Positions 1-9,126 of a DNA stretch of 16,373 nt are shown here, in pieces. Location: contig JAHBMJ010002573.1 in NCBI GenBank assembly GCA_018398765.1, forward strand, positions 1 through 16,373, in the 5' to 3' direction. Origin of the DNA: Chromera velia. Its lineage: Eukaryota; Sar; Chromeraceae. Both the position numbers and the translations under genes were made by a program. The notes below the pieces were generated by a model. That model did not search any database and was not told where the DNA came from. It saw only the letters and a list, made by a program, of their open reading frames with translations. The number at the start of each line of letters is the position of its first letter. Position 1 is the first letter of the stretch.

Positions 1-205
1 GACAGTGCATCCACACAGACTGTAACCGTTTCTGATTGTTTGATGTTCACGATATTTAAACCTTTCGGACCTCTCTGTGGTAGGAATATGTACGCTAGTG
101 TTCATTGTCGGTATGGCCTGGCGTTAAGTTACTGCATGATATATATGCATGATGTGTTTTGCAAAAGATACCGATATACGACGTATTATATTAATACGTA
201 TATGA

Positions 206-236
<31 letters not shown>

Positions 237-465
237 TATCTACACGAGAGTAAAAGATATCGATCAATATTTCAATACGATCGAGGAGAAACGTCGATCT
301 ATACATACAAAGGGCTCATGCAGTACGTGCCCATAATGCAGTCCATTTATGTATATATATATCAACATACATATAGCAATGCGTGTCAACACGTCTTGAG
401 ATACATGCGTCTTTCAGTGACATTGAGCCAGCAGGAGCATGGATCGACACGCTCATGACATTTGA
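1..465. other. AT-rich flanking region without a recognised gene
   Basis: This stretch is clearly richer in A and T than most of the window and contains a TA dinucleotide run. The only open frames are short and rich in Tyr, Ile and Met, as expected from translated TATA repeats. I see no splice-bounded coding segment. It could be intergenic sequence or promoter upstream of the + strand gene, but I cannot point to a transcription start. Confidence 0.5.
204..239. repeat. TA dinucleotide repeat
   Basis: An almost pure run of alternating A and T, interrupted once near position 231. It is a simple microsatellite; a further short TATATATA run lies near 353-361. Confidence 0.9.
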
Positions 466-531
466 TTGCTTGTTCCTAGAGAGATCTGTCAACTCATTGC
501 ATGGACCAAGTGTTCAGTTGATCGAAATGCA

Positions 532-915
532 ATGACATCGCTCGAGGAGGACGCCGTGTTTCGCCTGTTCATCGCCTCATCAGCCGTCGTTCATCTGTCA
601 CTCGCGCGCTTGTGGGAGCTTGCAAGGTCGCTCCATCCACTGAGAGTGGACACGTGTGGAGACCCACAGAGAGTTAGAGGCCACCTTGGGGAGACAGAAG
701 ACAAACATCCCAACGCAACAGACAAAAATTTTTTGTCTAAGGGGCAATACCTCTCTCTGAACGTCCTCCTACAGAGGATTCTCCTTCCCGGTCAGCGTCC
801 CAGGAGGTTTGCCTGCGTCAGCATAATCTTTCCTGGGCATATGTATGCTTTGTCTCCGCTTTGTCTCCATGTGCAATGTATAATTAACAGTGTGCATGTC
901 AGTCATTCAATCTGA
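532..915 (+). CDS. Candidate first exon, helical start, unrecognised product
   Basis: An ATG at 532 begins a frame open to a stop at 913-915. Its first 32 residues (MTSLEEDAVFRLF..., then a run ending LARLWELAR) have the composition of an ordered amphipathic helix rather than of translated repeats. A possible donor lies at 627 (GCAAG followed by GTCGCT), but it is weak, and beyond it the frame looks less protein-like, so the exon may be much shorter than the open frame. No family is recognised. It would fit as the 5' end of the + strand gene that continues at 2031, but the phase does not join directly, so another exon would be needed. It could also be a chance open frame. Confidence 0.3.
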   Translation: MTSLEEDAVFRLFIASSAVVHLSLARLWELARSLHPLRVDTCGDPQRVRGHLGETEDKHPNATDKNFLSKGQYLSLNVLLQRILLPGQRPRRFACVSIIFPGHMYALSPLCLHVQCIINSVHVSHSI

Positions 916-1077
916 CTGGAAGGCTTTCTGGGTCCATCGGCCTTGATCCTACGACACGACTTTTTTTCGCGAAGAGAATCAGAAAGATATAGACAGACTT
1001 TCACGCACTGAGAGGCAGATGGGCGGGTAGACTAAATCGTAGAAAGGCACGCAGTAAGTCATCCGGTCAGCCAGCGC

Positions 1078-1139
1078 GCCAGTCAGTCAGTCAGTCAGCC
1101 AGTCAGTCAGTCAGTCAGGCAGTCAGGCAGGCAGACAGG

Positions 1140-1182
<43 letters not shown>

Positions 1183-1475
1183 TCAGTCAGTCAGTCAGCC
1201 AGCCAGCCAGCCAGCCAGCCAGTTAGTCAGCCAGTTAGTCAGTCAGTCAGTCATTGAGTCGGCCAGTCAGTCAGTCAGTCGGCCAGTTAGTCAGCCAGCA
1301 AGCCAGTCAGTCAGTCAGTCAGTCAGTCAGGCAGGCAGGCAGTCAGTCAGGCAGGCAGGCAGGCAGTCAGTCAGTTAGTCAGTCAGTCAGTCAGTCAGCC
1401 AGCCAGTTAGTCAGTCAGTCAGTCAGTCAGTCAGACAGTTAGTCAGTCAGTCAATCAGTCAGTCAGGCAGGCAGG

Positions 1476-1506
<31 letters not shown>

Positions 1507-1690
1507 TCAGTCAGGCAGTCAGTCAGTCAGTCAGTCAGTCAGCCAGTCAGTCAGTCAGCCAGCCAGTTAGTCAGCCAGCCAGCCAGTCAGTCAGTCATTG
1601 AGTCGGCCAGTCAGTCAGTCAGTCGGCCAGTTAGTCAGCCAGCAAGCCAGTCAGTCAGTCAGTCAGTCAGGCAGTCAGTCAGTCAGATTG
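1078..1690. repeat. CAGT/CAGC/CAGG tetranucleotide array
   Basis: About 610 bases of tetranucleotide units, mainly CAGT mixed with blocks of CAGC, CAGG and TTAG-containing variants. Because four-base units read through three-base codons, open frames appear that encode Ser-Gln-Ser-Val repeats; these are not evidence of a gene. A block of about 70 bases beginning at 1252 recurs at 1596 with its unusual interruptions (CATTGAGTCGG, AGCAAGCC), showing that the array grew partly by segmental duplication. G and C are very unevenly split between the bases of each unit. Confidence 0.95.
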
Positions 1691-2030
1691 TCTATTGAGC
1701 TGTCGGTCAGTCTCTCAGTCTATCCTTGTCCGTCTCGACACTCATCGAAGTATGTGGCAAGGAGTGCAAGAGAAAGCAGCGAATCTTTTGCTTGGGTGGG
1801 GTGTCCGTCCTCTGTTGGTCACTCCAGTGGTCGATTTATCGAGCCTTCAGCCAACTTTTGTATCTATTGAGCGTGTTTCAATCTGATTGCCTTTGGATGG
1901 GATAGATAGCAAGTACAGATGCGTATGTGTTTCGGTACGAATACGTCTGGCCAAATTGGCATCTGTATTCCAACACTCATGTCCGGAAAAACAAAAGTGC
2001 CTGGTTGTTGCACTCTGCGCATGGATGCAG

Positions 2031-2390
2031 ATTTTAACTATGAAGACGCATTGAAAGCCGCAGCTGGTGACTGGGAGGAGGACTCAGAAGGCAGACAGTC
2101 TATGAGCCAGGGGGCTTTTATCAGATTCCTTTTCACCCTTTGCCGCCTGTGGTGCCATACAGACAGCAACAAAGACTGTGACCGAGAAGAAGAAAGAGAA
2201 AGAGAAAGAGCCAGAGGGAACACAGACAGAACAGAGACCGGAGACGGCAAGAGAGAGGCACCAGGCTCTGTTCTACTGTCTGACGCCTCCCTGCACCTCT
2301 TTGCCCCTGCGATCCGTCTCCTTCTGAAGAATTACGTCTTCTTCCTCTCTGGCATATGGCTCTCCCTCTCTGCATCATCCCCCGACCTCT
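2031..2390 (+). CDS. Probable exon with conserved-looking W-D-G/LW segment
   Basis: The frame is open from 1919 to 3022. I place the exon start after a TGCAG acceptor (2026-2030), giving FNYEDALKAAAGDWEEDSEG, then MSQGAFIRFLFTLCRLWC. The pattern W-x2-D-S-x-G, an F seven residues before a hydrophobic LFTLCRLWC helix, looks like one ordered domain, unlike the Arg/Glu-rich text that follows. I chose GTAAGC at 2391 as donor; GTGAGA near 2733 is an alternative that would extend the exon with a charged, possibly coiled segment (EFQEQLEAARKAAQRA). The pattern reminds me of an EF-hand-like segment of proteins from flagellated eukaryotes, but I cannot name the family. The likely rest of the domain lies at 3800-3914. 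Boundaries are uncertain. Confidence 0.45.
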
Positions 2391-3383
2391 GTAAGCTCAG
2401 ATTCCCCCCCCCTGTCCCTGCCCGTTCTCGCACAAGAGAAAGAGAGCATGGGGGGAAGAGCTGGACCAACTCCAAGACGCGTGCCATCTCGAGTACATCT
2501 TCTCACCTTGCTCTGTCTCCCTTCCCCCCGTTGCCCCAAGTTTTTTTCGAATCTCTGTGGAGGGGGGGAACGGAGTTTCAAGAGCAGCTGGAGGCAGCTA
2601 GAAAGGCAGCACAGAGAGCTATTTGCGCTAGAGAATCAGTAGACAAACAAAACAGAGAGAACGAAAAGAGAGGAGAGGAGAGGAACACCGAGGAAGTCCC
2701 CAGACCCAGAGACCATTTCCGAGGTGGTGGGGGTGAGAAAGAGAAAGAAAAAAGTGGAGTCACAACAACTTTCCCGTCTCCTCTGACTATTCACTGGATG
2801 TTGCTCTTGATAGAAGGCTCAGCAGATCCTCGTATCCGGTTGTCTTCGTCTTCCTCCGAGTCACCTTCGGGCGCGACGGCAACTGAAAAGAAAAAAACAA
2901 CAGAAAAAGTTCAGGGACACGCAGAGCAGTCCCCTCAGCCTCTCCCACCGTCCCTCCTCCGGATCGAGCAGGACCTCTTTTTGATGCTCTCTGTCAGTCC
3001 CTTTGTTCCTGCACGCATGTGAACATGAATGTTTGCGTGCATTATGAGAATTGTCGAGTGAGAATGCATATCAAGCTGTAAAATGTGCTTCTCATTGTGA
3101 TCTGTAGATGACTTCTTGTCCCTGTCGCTGTTCTCTTCTCTTAAGCCTCTCTCTGTCTCTGAGACTTTCCATGTATCCCTCTCCTCATGATACTTGCAAA
3201 GCCTCAAGAAATCAAATTCTTTTGTTCTTCGGCTTTGTTCCCACTTCCTCGACAGATTCGCCCACAAGCTGATTCCTTTCTGATATGCACACATGCACAC
3301 TTGGACACAGGGAAAGGTCGTGTACATGCCAATTTTCAAACAAAGAGACAGGCAACCAGACTCACAGACTTCCCTCCAAAAAT

Positions 3384-3647
3384 ACAGAAAGACAGACAGA
3401 CAGAGGGGCAGAAAGAAAAAGCTAAAAAGGCACAGAAACAAACAGGCTCAAAGAAGGAAAGAGAGAAGCAGGCAAACAGTGAGAGACGGACAAACAAAGG
3501 CAGAAAGACAGGCAAGAAGATTGACTGACTGTCTGACTGACTCACACAAGGTTACAGATAAACACAGAACCAGATCAACAAAAAACAACAGAGAAGTACG
3601 GCCACAAAGGCAGGCAGAACGACAGACAAACGCACAGCAACAAAGAC

Positions 3648-3682
<35 letters not shown>

Positions 3683-3722
3683 CAGACAGGTCGACAAGGG
3701 AGACAGGCAGACAGACAGATAG
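3384..3722. repeat. AGAC/AGGC purine-rich repeat region
   Basis: Degenerate AGAC and AGGCAG units, with a pure GACA run at about 3648-3677. The + strand is strongly purine-rich (A and G) with few T. Frames through it encode Gln/Thr/Arg/Lys repeats and their complements encode Ser/Val/Cys repeats; I treat both as artefacts. The whole interval 3023-3799 holds no convincing gene and most likely lies in an intron. Confidence 0.85.
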
Positions 3723-3799
3723 ACGAACGCTCTTCCTCACTTCAAAAGAAGCTTTCTCGCTGGCCCCTTCGTTCGTTGATATAGATCTCCAACAATCAG

Positions 3800-3914
3800 G
3801 ACGTCTCTGTTCGATCGAATTCTTGCTGGGAAAGGTTCGAAACTCAGAGCGTCTTTATATTGATTTTATATTACGTATCTTGTTGGAAAGAGACCACAAT
3901 TCTGGACCTTCCGG
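3800..3914 (+). CDS. Probable exon, helical segment YIDFILRILLER
   Basis: An acceptor (CAATCAG, 3793-3799) preceded by a moderately pyrimidine-rich stretch opens a frame reading RLCSIEFLLGK, then SERLYIDFILRILLERDHN. The Y-x-D-F-hydrophobic helix is ordered-looking and is what I would expect to follow the LW helix coded at 2031-2390, so I infer that these two pieces form one domain interrupted by an intron. A possible donor GTCTAT at 3915 leaves two bases (GG), which match the one-base entry of the exon at 4711. A shorter version starting after CTCAG at 3846 is also possible. Product unknown. Confidence 0.4.
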
Positions 3915-3989
3915 GTCTATCGCTGCCTCTATCTTTCCATGTCATCACCTGTCTCTTTTTCTCTCTCTCTCCCTTTCTCTTTTGGACAG

Positions 3990-4111
3990 GACGGCCGAGC
4001 TATCGGTATGTTGACTGGACGGCCAGCGCAGTCTCGCGTCTTTCCGCTCCCTCCTTCCTCAAGGAACCGCCTCTTGTCAGTGGATGCGGCAGGGGCAGAG
4101 AGGGCCAATAG
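3990..4111 (+). CDS. Alternative exon candidate after a strong polypyrimidine tract
   Basis: The bases 3949-3989 form a strong polypyrimidine tract ending in GGACAG, one of the best acceptor contexts in the window. Two frames follow without early stop: one (DGRAIGMLTGRPAQ...) reaches a weak donor GTCTGT at 4112 with a two-base remainder that matches the exon at 4711; the other (YRYVDWTASAVSRL...) runs to a TAG at 4109-4111. A strong-looking donor GTATGT at 4006 would leave only a 16-base exon whose phase does not fit. I cannot decide among these, so this is only a candidate. Confidence 0.25.
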
Positions 4112-4227
4112 GTCTGTCTGTGTGTGTGTTTGTCTGTCTGCGTGTTTGTCTACCCACACACGTTTTTCTTCAATGTTCTTCGTCTTCATGTTGGTTGGAA
4201 ATTTCTCTTTCTTTGCTTAGTTTGTCT

Positions 4228-4412
4228 CTTTGTGTACGTACGTGTGTGTGTGTGCGTGTGTGTGTGTGCGTGTGTGTGTGTGCCGCCGTCCTTCTGTCTT
4301 TTTTTATTTTAGTTTTGCTACTTCGGTTTTCCTTTTCTCCCCCCCCCTTCTCCTTTTTCTTCTTCTTCTTTTTCATCTTCTTTTTCTGCATCTTCTTCTT
4401 CTCTCTGCTCAG
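4228..4412. repeat. GT repeat followed by T/CTT-rich tract
   Basis: A GT/GCGT microsatellite (about 4228-4284) is followed by a strand-asymmetric T-rich and TTC-rich tract to about 4412; C/T-rich sequence continues to 4700. The Phe/Leu/Ser/Cys/Val-rich frames here are translated repeats. The region lies just before the acceptor at 4710 and probably serves as intron sequence with an unusually long pyrimidine tract. Confidence 0.85.
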
Positions 4413-4710
4413 ACCTTACCACCTGATGGACCGGAAACTCTCATTCTGCCTCCCTTTTCTCTCTCGCGACGTTGTTTCAAGCAAAAGAGGTCGCGAACAT
4501 GTTGGCTTTTCCCCCAATTTGTTCAATCAAACATTCCTTCTGAAACCAGCTCTCTCCTCTGTTGTCTTGCGATCTTTCCATTCTTTCGCTTGCTGGTCCT
4601 TCAACAACCTCTGGTTCTCTCTTGTCTTTACTTTTTTTTCTTTTTCCTTCTCCTACGCTTTCCTTTCTTCGATCTCTTCTTCCTTTTCTCTCGGTGTCGA
4701 ATGCATGCAG

Positions 4711-5670
4711 GCTCCTCGATTCCATTTCTTCCTCCCTCCCGTCCCCCAACGGTGCATCTGCATCCACGTCAGACTTCACCAATAAGCAAGATCAAACAGA
4801 ACAACAATCAAAAAGGGGAAGACCAGAAAATGGGGATCACATCTCTGCCGCAGGGGCAGCAGTGCAGCAGGGGGAGAAGAGAGAAGCCTCGGTCTCGGTA
4901 GAGATTGAATTTTACAAAGACTCAAACGGTCAAATGGACAAAGAGAGTACACCCCCAGCACGGAAGAAGATGAATTGCATGACGACCACAAAGAGCGAGG
5001 CCGAAATGGAGGGGAATGCAAAGGATGAAGCAAAAGGGAATGCAAAGGATGAAGCAAAGCACCTGTCTCAGTCTCCTTTTTTGACGGAGAACAGAAAAGA
5101 GAAAGAAACGAAAGCAGGGACGACGGGACAAGAACAAGCAAAAAAAGAAAAATGTGAATCCCCTCAAAAAAACATATCTGGGGACCTAGCTTTGAAGTCC
5201 ACCACAAAAGAAGTCCCTTTGTTGGAGGCGGATTCCCATCAGATGAGGAGACAAATACAAACGACAGAGGCGGATTCCCATCAGATGAGGAGACAAACAC
5301 AAACGACAGATTCCCATCAGATGAGGAGACAAATACAAACGACAACCCCCCCATCCTCAGAACCCCCCCACTTCTGTATAGCTTCTTCACCATCTGCAAG
5401 GGTCCAAAGCTCCCCATGCACCTCTCCTCGTCGAGGCGACCATCACCTGCCATCACGAAGGATTCAGTACTCCTCTCGGAACCCCTCACCTGAACTGACG
5501 TCTCCTTTCCCTTCTCCCTCTCCAGGACCAGCGTCTGGCCCCGAAACCCGTAATTCTACGGGGGGCTTTCGTCGAGTTCCAGCCCCTTCTGTCCACCTGC
5601 CTGTCCACTCTGTGGGCATCTCTCTGTCGAGGCTCGAAAGGGCTCTCTCTCCCTCGGCCTCGCTGCAAAG
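4711..5670 (+). CDS. Exon of large unrecognised + strand protein, disordered
   Basis: The acceptor is ATGCATGCAG (4701-4710) after several hundred bases of C/T-rich sequence; the donor is CAAAG followed by GTGAAT at 5671. The exon has one entry base, 319 codons and two bases left over, which join the next exon to give an Arg codon. The product is rich in Lys, Glu, Ser, Thr and Gln, with in-frame tandem repeats (GNAKDEAK twice; a DSHQMRRQ.QTT unit three times) and a Ser/Pro/Arg-rich C-terminal third. This is typical of disordered inserts in coccidian proteins. No domain is recognised. The frame is open further upstream to 4562, but that part is the translated pyrimidine tract. Confidence 0.6.
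5012..5059 (+). repeat. Two tandem 24-base in-frame units
   Basis: Units 5012-5035 and 5036-5059 are identical except for the last base and encode GNAKDEAK twice. Because the length is a multiple of three the repeat keeps the frame, which supports coding. Confidence 0.9.
5225..5344 (+). repeat. Three tandem 42/42/36-base in-frame units
   Basis: Units at 5225-5266, 5267-5308 and 5309-5344 are nearly identical; the third lacks the first six bases. Each encodes (EA)DSHQMRRQ(I/T)QTT. The single difference between the first two units is a T/C change that swaps Ile and Thr. All length differences are multiples of three, so the frame is kept. Confidence 0.92.
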
Positions 5671-6416
5671 GTGAATACGCGCTCTTGAATTAAAGGGCAA
5701 GCATTATGTGTGACTATCTATTCTAAACGTGATTCTTCTCAGCTTTTGGCTCAATGTGGTTTTTACCTCGCTTGCTCAGAAAGGCTTGAGACCTTCTGAG
5801 GTTCTGACTGCGAACAAGACGAGAAGTCAGGCAGTTGGTTGGTCGAATGGTGAGGAGCAGCAAAGGCAACAAAAAAAGGACAGATAGAGAAGGGAAAAAG
5901 GAGATGCAGTGGTGAAGAAAAGACGAAAGTCAGAAAATCAGAACAGTAGTGGAAAGATGAAAGCACGCACGCAAGTATGAATGAGTCGATGAAGAATCGA
6001 CTGAAGAAGCTCGAAGCAGCTGGTCAAGAAAAAGAGCTTGACAACCTGATCGCATGTCTGTATGTCGTGATGCATATACTCGATCATACGCATCCTTATA
6101 CACGTGTATGCCTTTGTATCCACTTGCAGAAGAGGCTTGTGAAATAACGGGAACGGAAAAACGTGGGCAAAGCTATTGTCAGAGAACTGACTTTGTCTGA
6201 GCAGCTTGCCTGTATGTGTGAATGTATGTATATTTGTATGCATGCCTGTGCGTGTGTATGTATTCATGTTTTTATGTGCGTATGTATGTATGCATGCTTG
6301 CATTCAAGCCTCAAAACGAGAGGTCCAAAAAGGAAAGCCGTGTGGTTTCTGTTAGCTGGGATAATTGGTTGTGTGTGCTTGCATGAAGAGAGAATGCACA
6401 TACCCTCTTTGTGCAG
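5671..6416 (+). other. Probable intron
   Basis: From the GTGAAT donor at 5671 to the acceptor TTTGTGCAG ending at 6416. It contains a degenerate TGTA/TGTG-rich stretch (about 6208-6300) and two copies of TGCATGC. I found no splice-bounded coding segment needed to keep the phase, though a small extra exon cannot be excluded. Confidence 0.5.
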
Positions 6417-6547
6417 GCAGCTACAGAATGAAGGGGAAAAGACCGAAAAGACAGGAAGACCTGCTTGCTCAGAAACCTCAGGAGAGAATCAGAAGGGAGA
6501 ACCGGCAGAGGAAAAACCTGATGTGCAAAAGGACGTAGACAGTCGCG
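6417..6547 (+). CDS. Small exon of the + strand gene
   Basis: The acceptor is CCCTCTTTGTGCAG (6403-6416) and the donor is GCG followed by GTGAGT at 6548, a consensus 5' splice site. One entry base, 43 codons and one base left over fit both neighbours. It begins QLQNEGEKTEKTG and continues with Glu, Lys, Pro and Asp residues, again charged and probably disordered. No domain is visible. Confidence rests mainly on the matching splice phases. Confidence 0.6.
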
Positions 6548-6572
6548 GTGAGTAGTCAGAGCAGACTCTCAA

Positions 6573-6711
6573 TGTGTGTGTGTGTGTGTGTGTGTGTAGG
6601 TGGGTGGGGGGGTGGGGGGGGGGGCAAGCGTGTGTGTATTCGTGCGTGGGTTTCCTTTTACCTGTGCTGTGAGTATAGAGCGATAGAGAAAGACACACAC
6701 GTACACACACA

Positions 6712-6757
<46 letters not shown>
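6573..6757. repeat. GT repeat, G run, AC repeat and AG repeat in one intron
   Basis: Within the intron 6548-6845, a (TG) run at 6573-6597 is followed by a G-rich run (about 6600-6624), then an (AC) run at 6692-6729 and an (AG) run to 6757. The TG and AC runs are complementary, so the intron RNA could fold into a long GU/AC hairpin. The 92-residue frame through here is a repeat translation. Confidence 0.92.
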
Positions 6758-6759
<2 letters not shown>

Positions 6760-6845
6760 CAGATGGCCTGCCATTATGTGCAAAGGAGTTTTTTGTGGAG
6801 GCTGCTTGTTAATTTTCTCGGTCTGACTGATCCACTTCTGTGCAG

Positions 6846-7551
6846 TTGTCCGAGCAACGCACGAAATTTCAACAACTCAAGACATTCCGGAAAAGTTGTC
6901 TTCGGGGACGGTCAGCAAATCCGAACAGGCCCAAAAGATTGACGGCCCTCCCAAAACGCGAGAAGAAGAAGAAAAAGAAGAAAAACGTATCGAAGAAGTG
7001 GATCGCATATGCGAATCTTTGGAAGAAGTTGGGCAGAACAGTCTGTTTAAAGAAAATGCAAAGGGCACAGAAGCACCTACAACAGGAGAAAGAGCTGAAA
7101 AACAAACACAGGAAGAAGACGGGAACGATGAAGCTGACGAAAGGGAAACTCAAAAGCTTCTCAGTGGACCAGCCATACGTGAAGGGAAAAAAGGAACACA
7201 AGGAGATGGAGAACCACGGAGAAGGAAAACGGGCGTCATATCAGAACGAAGTGAAAAAGAAAGAGAAGAAGTTTCTCTCGGAGCGTTGTGGTTGCCGGAG
7301 GCGGAGTCTACTTTTTCACAGCATGATGTGTTCAACTCCATGAAAGAGGAAGGCGAATTACATTCCCAAAGCAACGAGAGAATCTCTGTACAGCCCGACG
7401 CCCTCCTTTCCCTTCCCCCAGAGGATTTCTTCTTCGAGCAGATGCAGATCAAACCCCCCAGAGGCCTCGATAAGAGAGCCCCGAGAGGTGTCCCCAAACA
7501 CCTTCGCAGAGGCGCGCCTGCTAGGGTGGAATTGCCTCCCCCCAAAAGAAG
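6846..7551 (+). CDS. Large exon, charged/coiled then Pro-Arg-rich
   Basis: The acceptor is CTTCTGTGCAG (6835-6845); the donor AAG followed by GTGAGTGAG at 7552 is the best in the window. Two entry bases, 234 codons and two left over match both neighbours. The first half is Glu/Lys-rich with a probable coiled helix (KRIEEVDRICESLEEVGQN); the middle is Lys/Arg-rich; the last 70 residues are more ordered and hydrophobic (LSLPPEDFFFEQMQIKPPRG) and end in a basic Arg/Pro-rich run (APARVELPPPKR). No family is recognised. It must not be read from an ATG inside the exon; it is internal. Confidence 0.65.
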
Positions 7552-8620
7552 GTGAGTGAGTCCATGCATAAATGAAAAACATGGAACAAAGAATATCTTA
7601 TCTGTACATCTTCGAATATGGAAAGACGGAAAAGAAAAAGCCCCCACGTCTACCCCTTCATTCGAGCGACTGTCCCATGCATGCCTCAAGCAGGGTTGCA
7701 CAACCTCAAGGAGGAAACATTTGTGGAGAAACACGGTTGAGGGGGATGATTACAGATCAGTACCGACAAACGTGTTTCTCAAAAAATGCGAAACGCCAAT
7801 CCCGATGCAGTCGGTGCATCGACAACCTGGGGATTGGATTGGTACCATGGTTTGCCGACTTGATTCACATTTTCGGAGGGGGCATTCTGCATGCAAAGAT
7901 TTCTTCGAGGATTCTTCATGGTACTCTTCGCAGTATTGAAAGGTGCTCATGAATGCCTGCCTGCCTGTGTGGGGCTCTTTCCAGACGAGCACACAGATTC
8001 GTGAGACCGCCGTCTTTTGGATGCACAGGTCAACAGGGTCCACATGCGTGCCTGATTGAGTGCTCATGTTCATGCATTTCGGTTCGATTGCAGGCACCGA
8101 TGCATGCCCTGCCCCCACATTTCAACGGAAGGAAAGGGCGCGCACGTCAGCTGTGAAGTTTCACGGAATCTACCTGACCGAACCGGACTAAACACCGTCA
8201 ACGTGCCGGCCTCAGGGTGCATCGGGGGACCTCCACTCGGCACCTCCTTAACGTGCGCGGGACCGGGCAGTGCTGTCTCAGGAGTTGCCTTTGAAGTCCG
8301 GAGGTCCGTCTTCTCTCTCCCCCGGCCGCCTTTTGTTTTGTACTTATATATGCATGTGTGTGGGGGGTCTGCGTGTTCTTTTCCTGCGTGATTAATTCAG
8401 CGTGTGACTGGCCGATTGAAGTTGAGCGCACGCTCTGTTCACATGCTGATGCGTGCATGTGCATGTCCGTTCTTTCTCTCAATTGCCTCTGCTTGATTGC
8501 TTCAGTCAGCAGGGGAGCTCCTGCCAGTGGGATCAAATGAAATTGTTCTTCTTTCTTCTGTCCGCAATCAAATGAACGCATCTGACGCATCGTTGCACGG
8601 CGGTCGCTGTTTCCTTTCAG
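7552..8620 (+). other. Probable long intron
   Basis: Runs from the consensus donor at 7552 to the acceptor TTTCCTTTCAG ending at 8620. Several frames are open for about 125 codons but none has convincing splice borders, apart from the candidate exon at 8094-8303. Several TGCATGC copies lie here (7677-7684, 8100-8107). Confidence 0.45.
8094..8303 (+). CDS. Optional exon candidate
   Basis: After a GATTGCAG acceptor (to 8093) there is an open, GC-rich stretch of one base, 69 codons and two bases before a weak donor (CGGAG followed by GTCCGT). It therefore could be included or skipped without changing the frame of the gene. The translation (for example SCEVSRNLPDRTGLNTVNVP) has Gly, Ser, Cys and Pro and no recognised motif. 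The weak donor keeps confidence low; the open frame continues to 8391. Confidence 0.3.
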
Positions 8621-8738
8621 ATCTGCCTCTCTGGATTGGCGAGGCAAGAGGGGCGTCTTTGACATGCCCTTGCAACGAGCGGTCGAGAAATACACAGCAA
8701 GAGGCCTCCTCACAGAGGAGAAGGAGCAGAATCTGAAG
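8621..8738 (+). CDS. Exon with ordered, possibly conserved helical segment
   Basis: The acceptor TTTCCTTTCAG and the donor GAAG followed by GTAAAT (8739) are both good. One entry base plus exactly 39 codons give SASLDWRGKRGVFDMPLQRA, then VEKYTARGLLTEEKEQNLK. Unlike the flanking exons this has a balanced composition with hydrophobic spacing typical of helices. It joins the next exon in phase zero. I do not recognise the family; this segment with 9127-9194 is the best query for a homology search of the + strand gene. Confidence 0.7.
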
Positions 8739-9113
8739 GTAAATAAATACACACGTGAGAATGCACACGTATACATACCAATACGTGTGATCGAGGAGCG
8801 TGCTGACGGTGGAGACGAATTGTGACGAAACGTGACAGCTCATGAGTTCGTTCCGGGTGAAGATTCATGACGCAAACGTCTGAATAAGCAAAACATCGTT
8901 AGGGAGAAAGATTTTTTTCTCACTCCTTCGTTCCTTCAGACGAATGCAGCAAAAGTCTGGGTGTGCTAGATGTAACAAAGAGAAACAGCAATATGAATGA
9001 TACTGAAGTGAATAAGAGACAACTTCGAAGGGAATCGCATTTCTCTCAGTGCCTTCTAGGTGTTTTTCAAAGGATTTTGACTTCCTCTCCCCGTGACACT
9101 ATCTTTGTCTGCC

Positions 9114-9126
9114 TGCATGCATGCAG
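9114..9126 (+). promoter_or_regulatory. TGCATGCATGCAG splice acceptor overlapping TGCATGC motif
   Basis: The acceptor before the exon at 9127 is formed by a double TGCATGC motif followed by AG. The same arrangement (ATGCATGCAG) precedes the exon at 4711. TGCATGC is a well-known enriched motif in coccidian genomes, associated with ApiAP2 binding sites in promoters; its use as the end of an intron is read directly from the sequence. Confidence 0.55.

Noticed and set aside
1254-1670. Ser-Gln-Ser-Val repeat proteins
   Set aside because: Pure consequence of the CAGT array; no codon bias, no boundaries, and repeats of equal length open in other frames.
2935-3441. 168-codon - strand open frame
   Set aside because: Low-complexity Phe/Leu/Cys start from the AGAC-repeat complement; no acceptor or donor and no recognisable domain.
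3826-3850. tRNA T-arm-like sequence GGTTCGAAAC
   Set aside because: The flanking bases do not form a five-pair stem and no acceptor or anticodon arm fits around it.
4562-4710. Signal-peptide-like N-terminus for the exon at 4711 (MSCDLSILSLAG...)
   Set aside because: The hydrophobic stretch comes from C/T-rich intron sequence just before a clear acceptor (ATGCATGCAG).
4084-4901. Long Phe/Leu/Cys/Ser/Val-rich open frames resembling membrane proteins
   Set aside because: They are translations of the GT repeat and T/CTT-rich polypyrimidine tract; the mirror-image Lys/Glu frame on the other strand is equally open.
4776-5489. 237-codon - strand open frame with FVFVSSSDGN repeats
   Set aside because: Antisense of the exon at 4711-5670; the repeat is the complement of the in-frame 42-base units.
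7150-7734. 194-codon - strand open frame
   Set aside because: Antisense of the well-supported exon 6846-7551.
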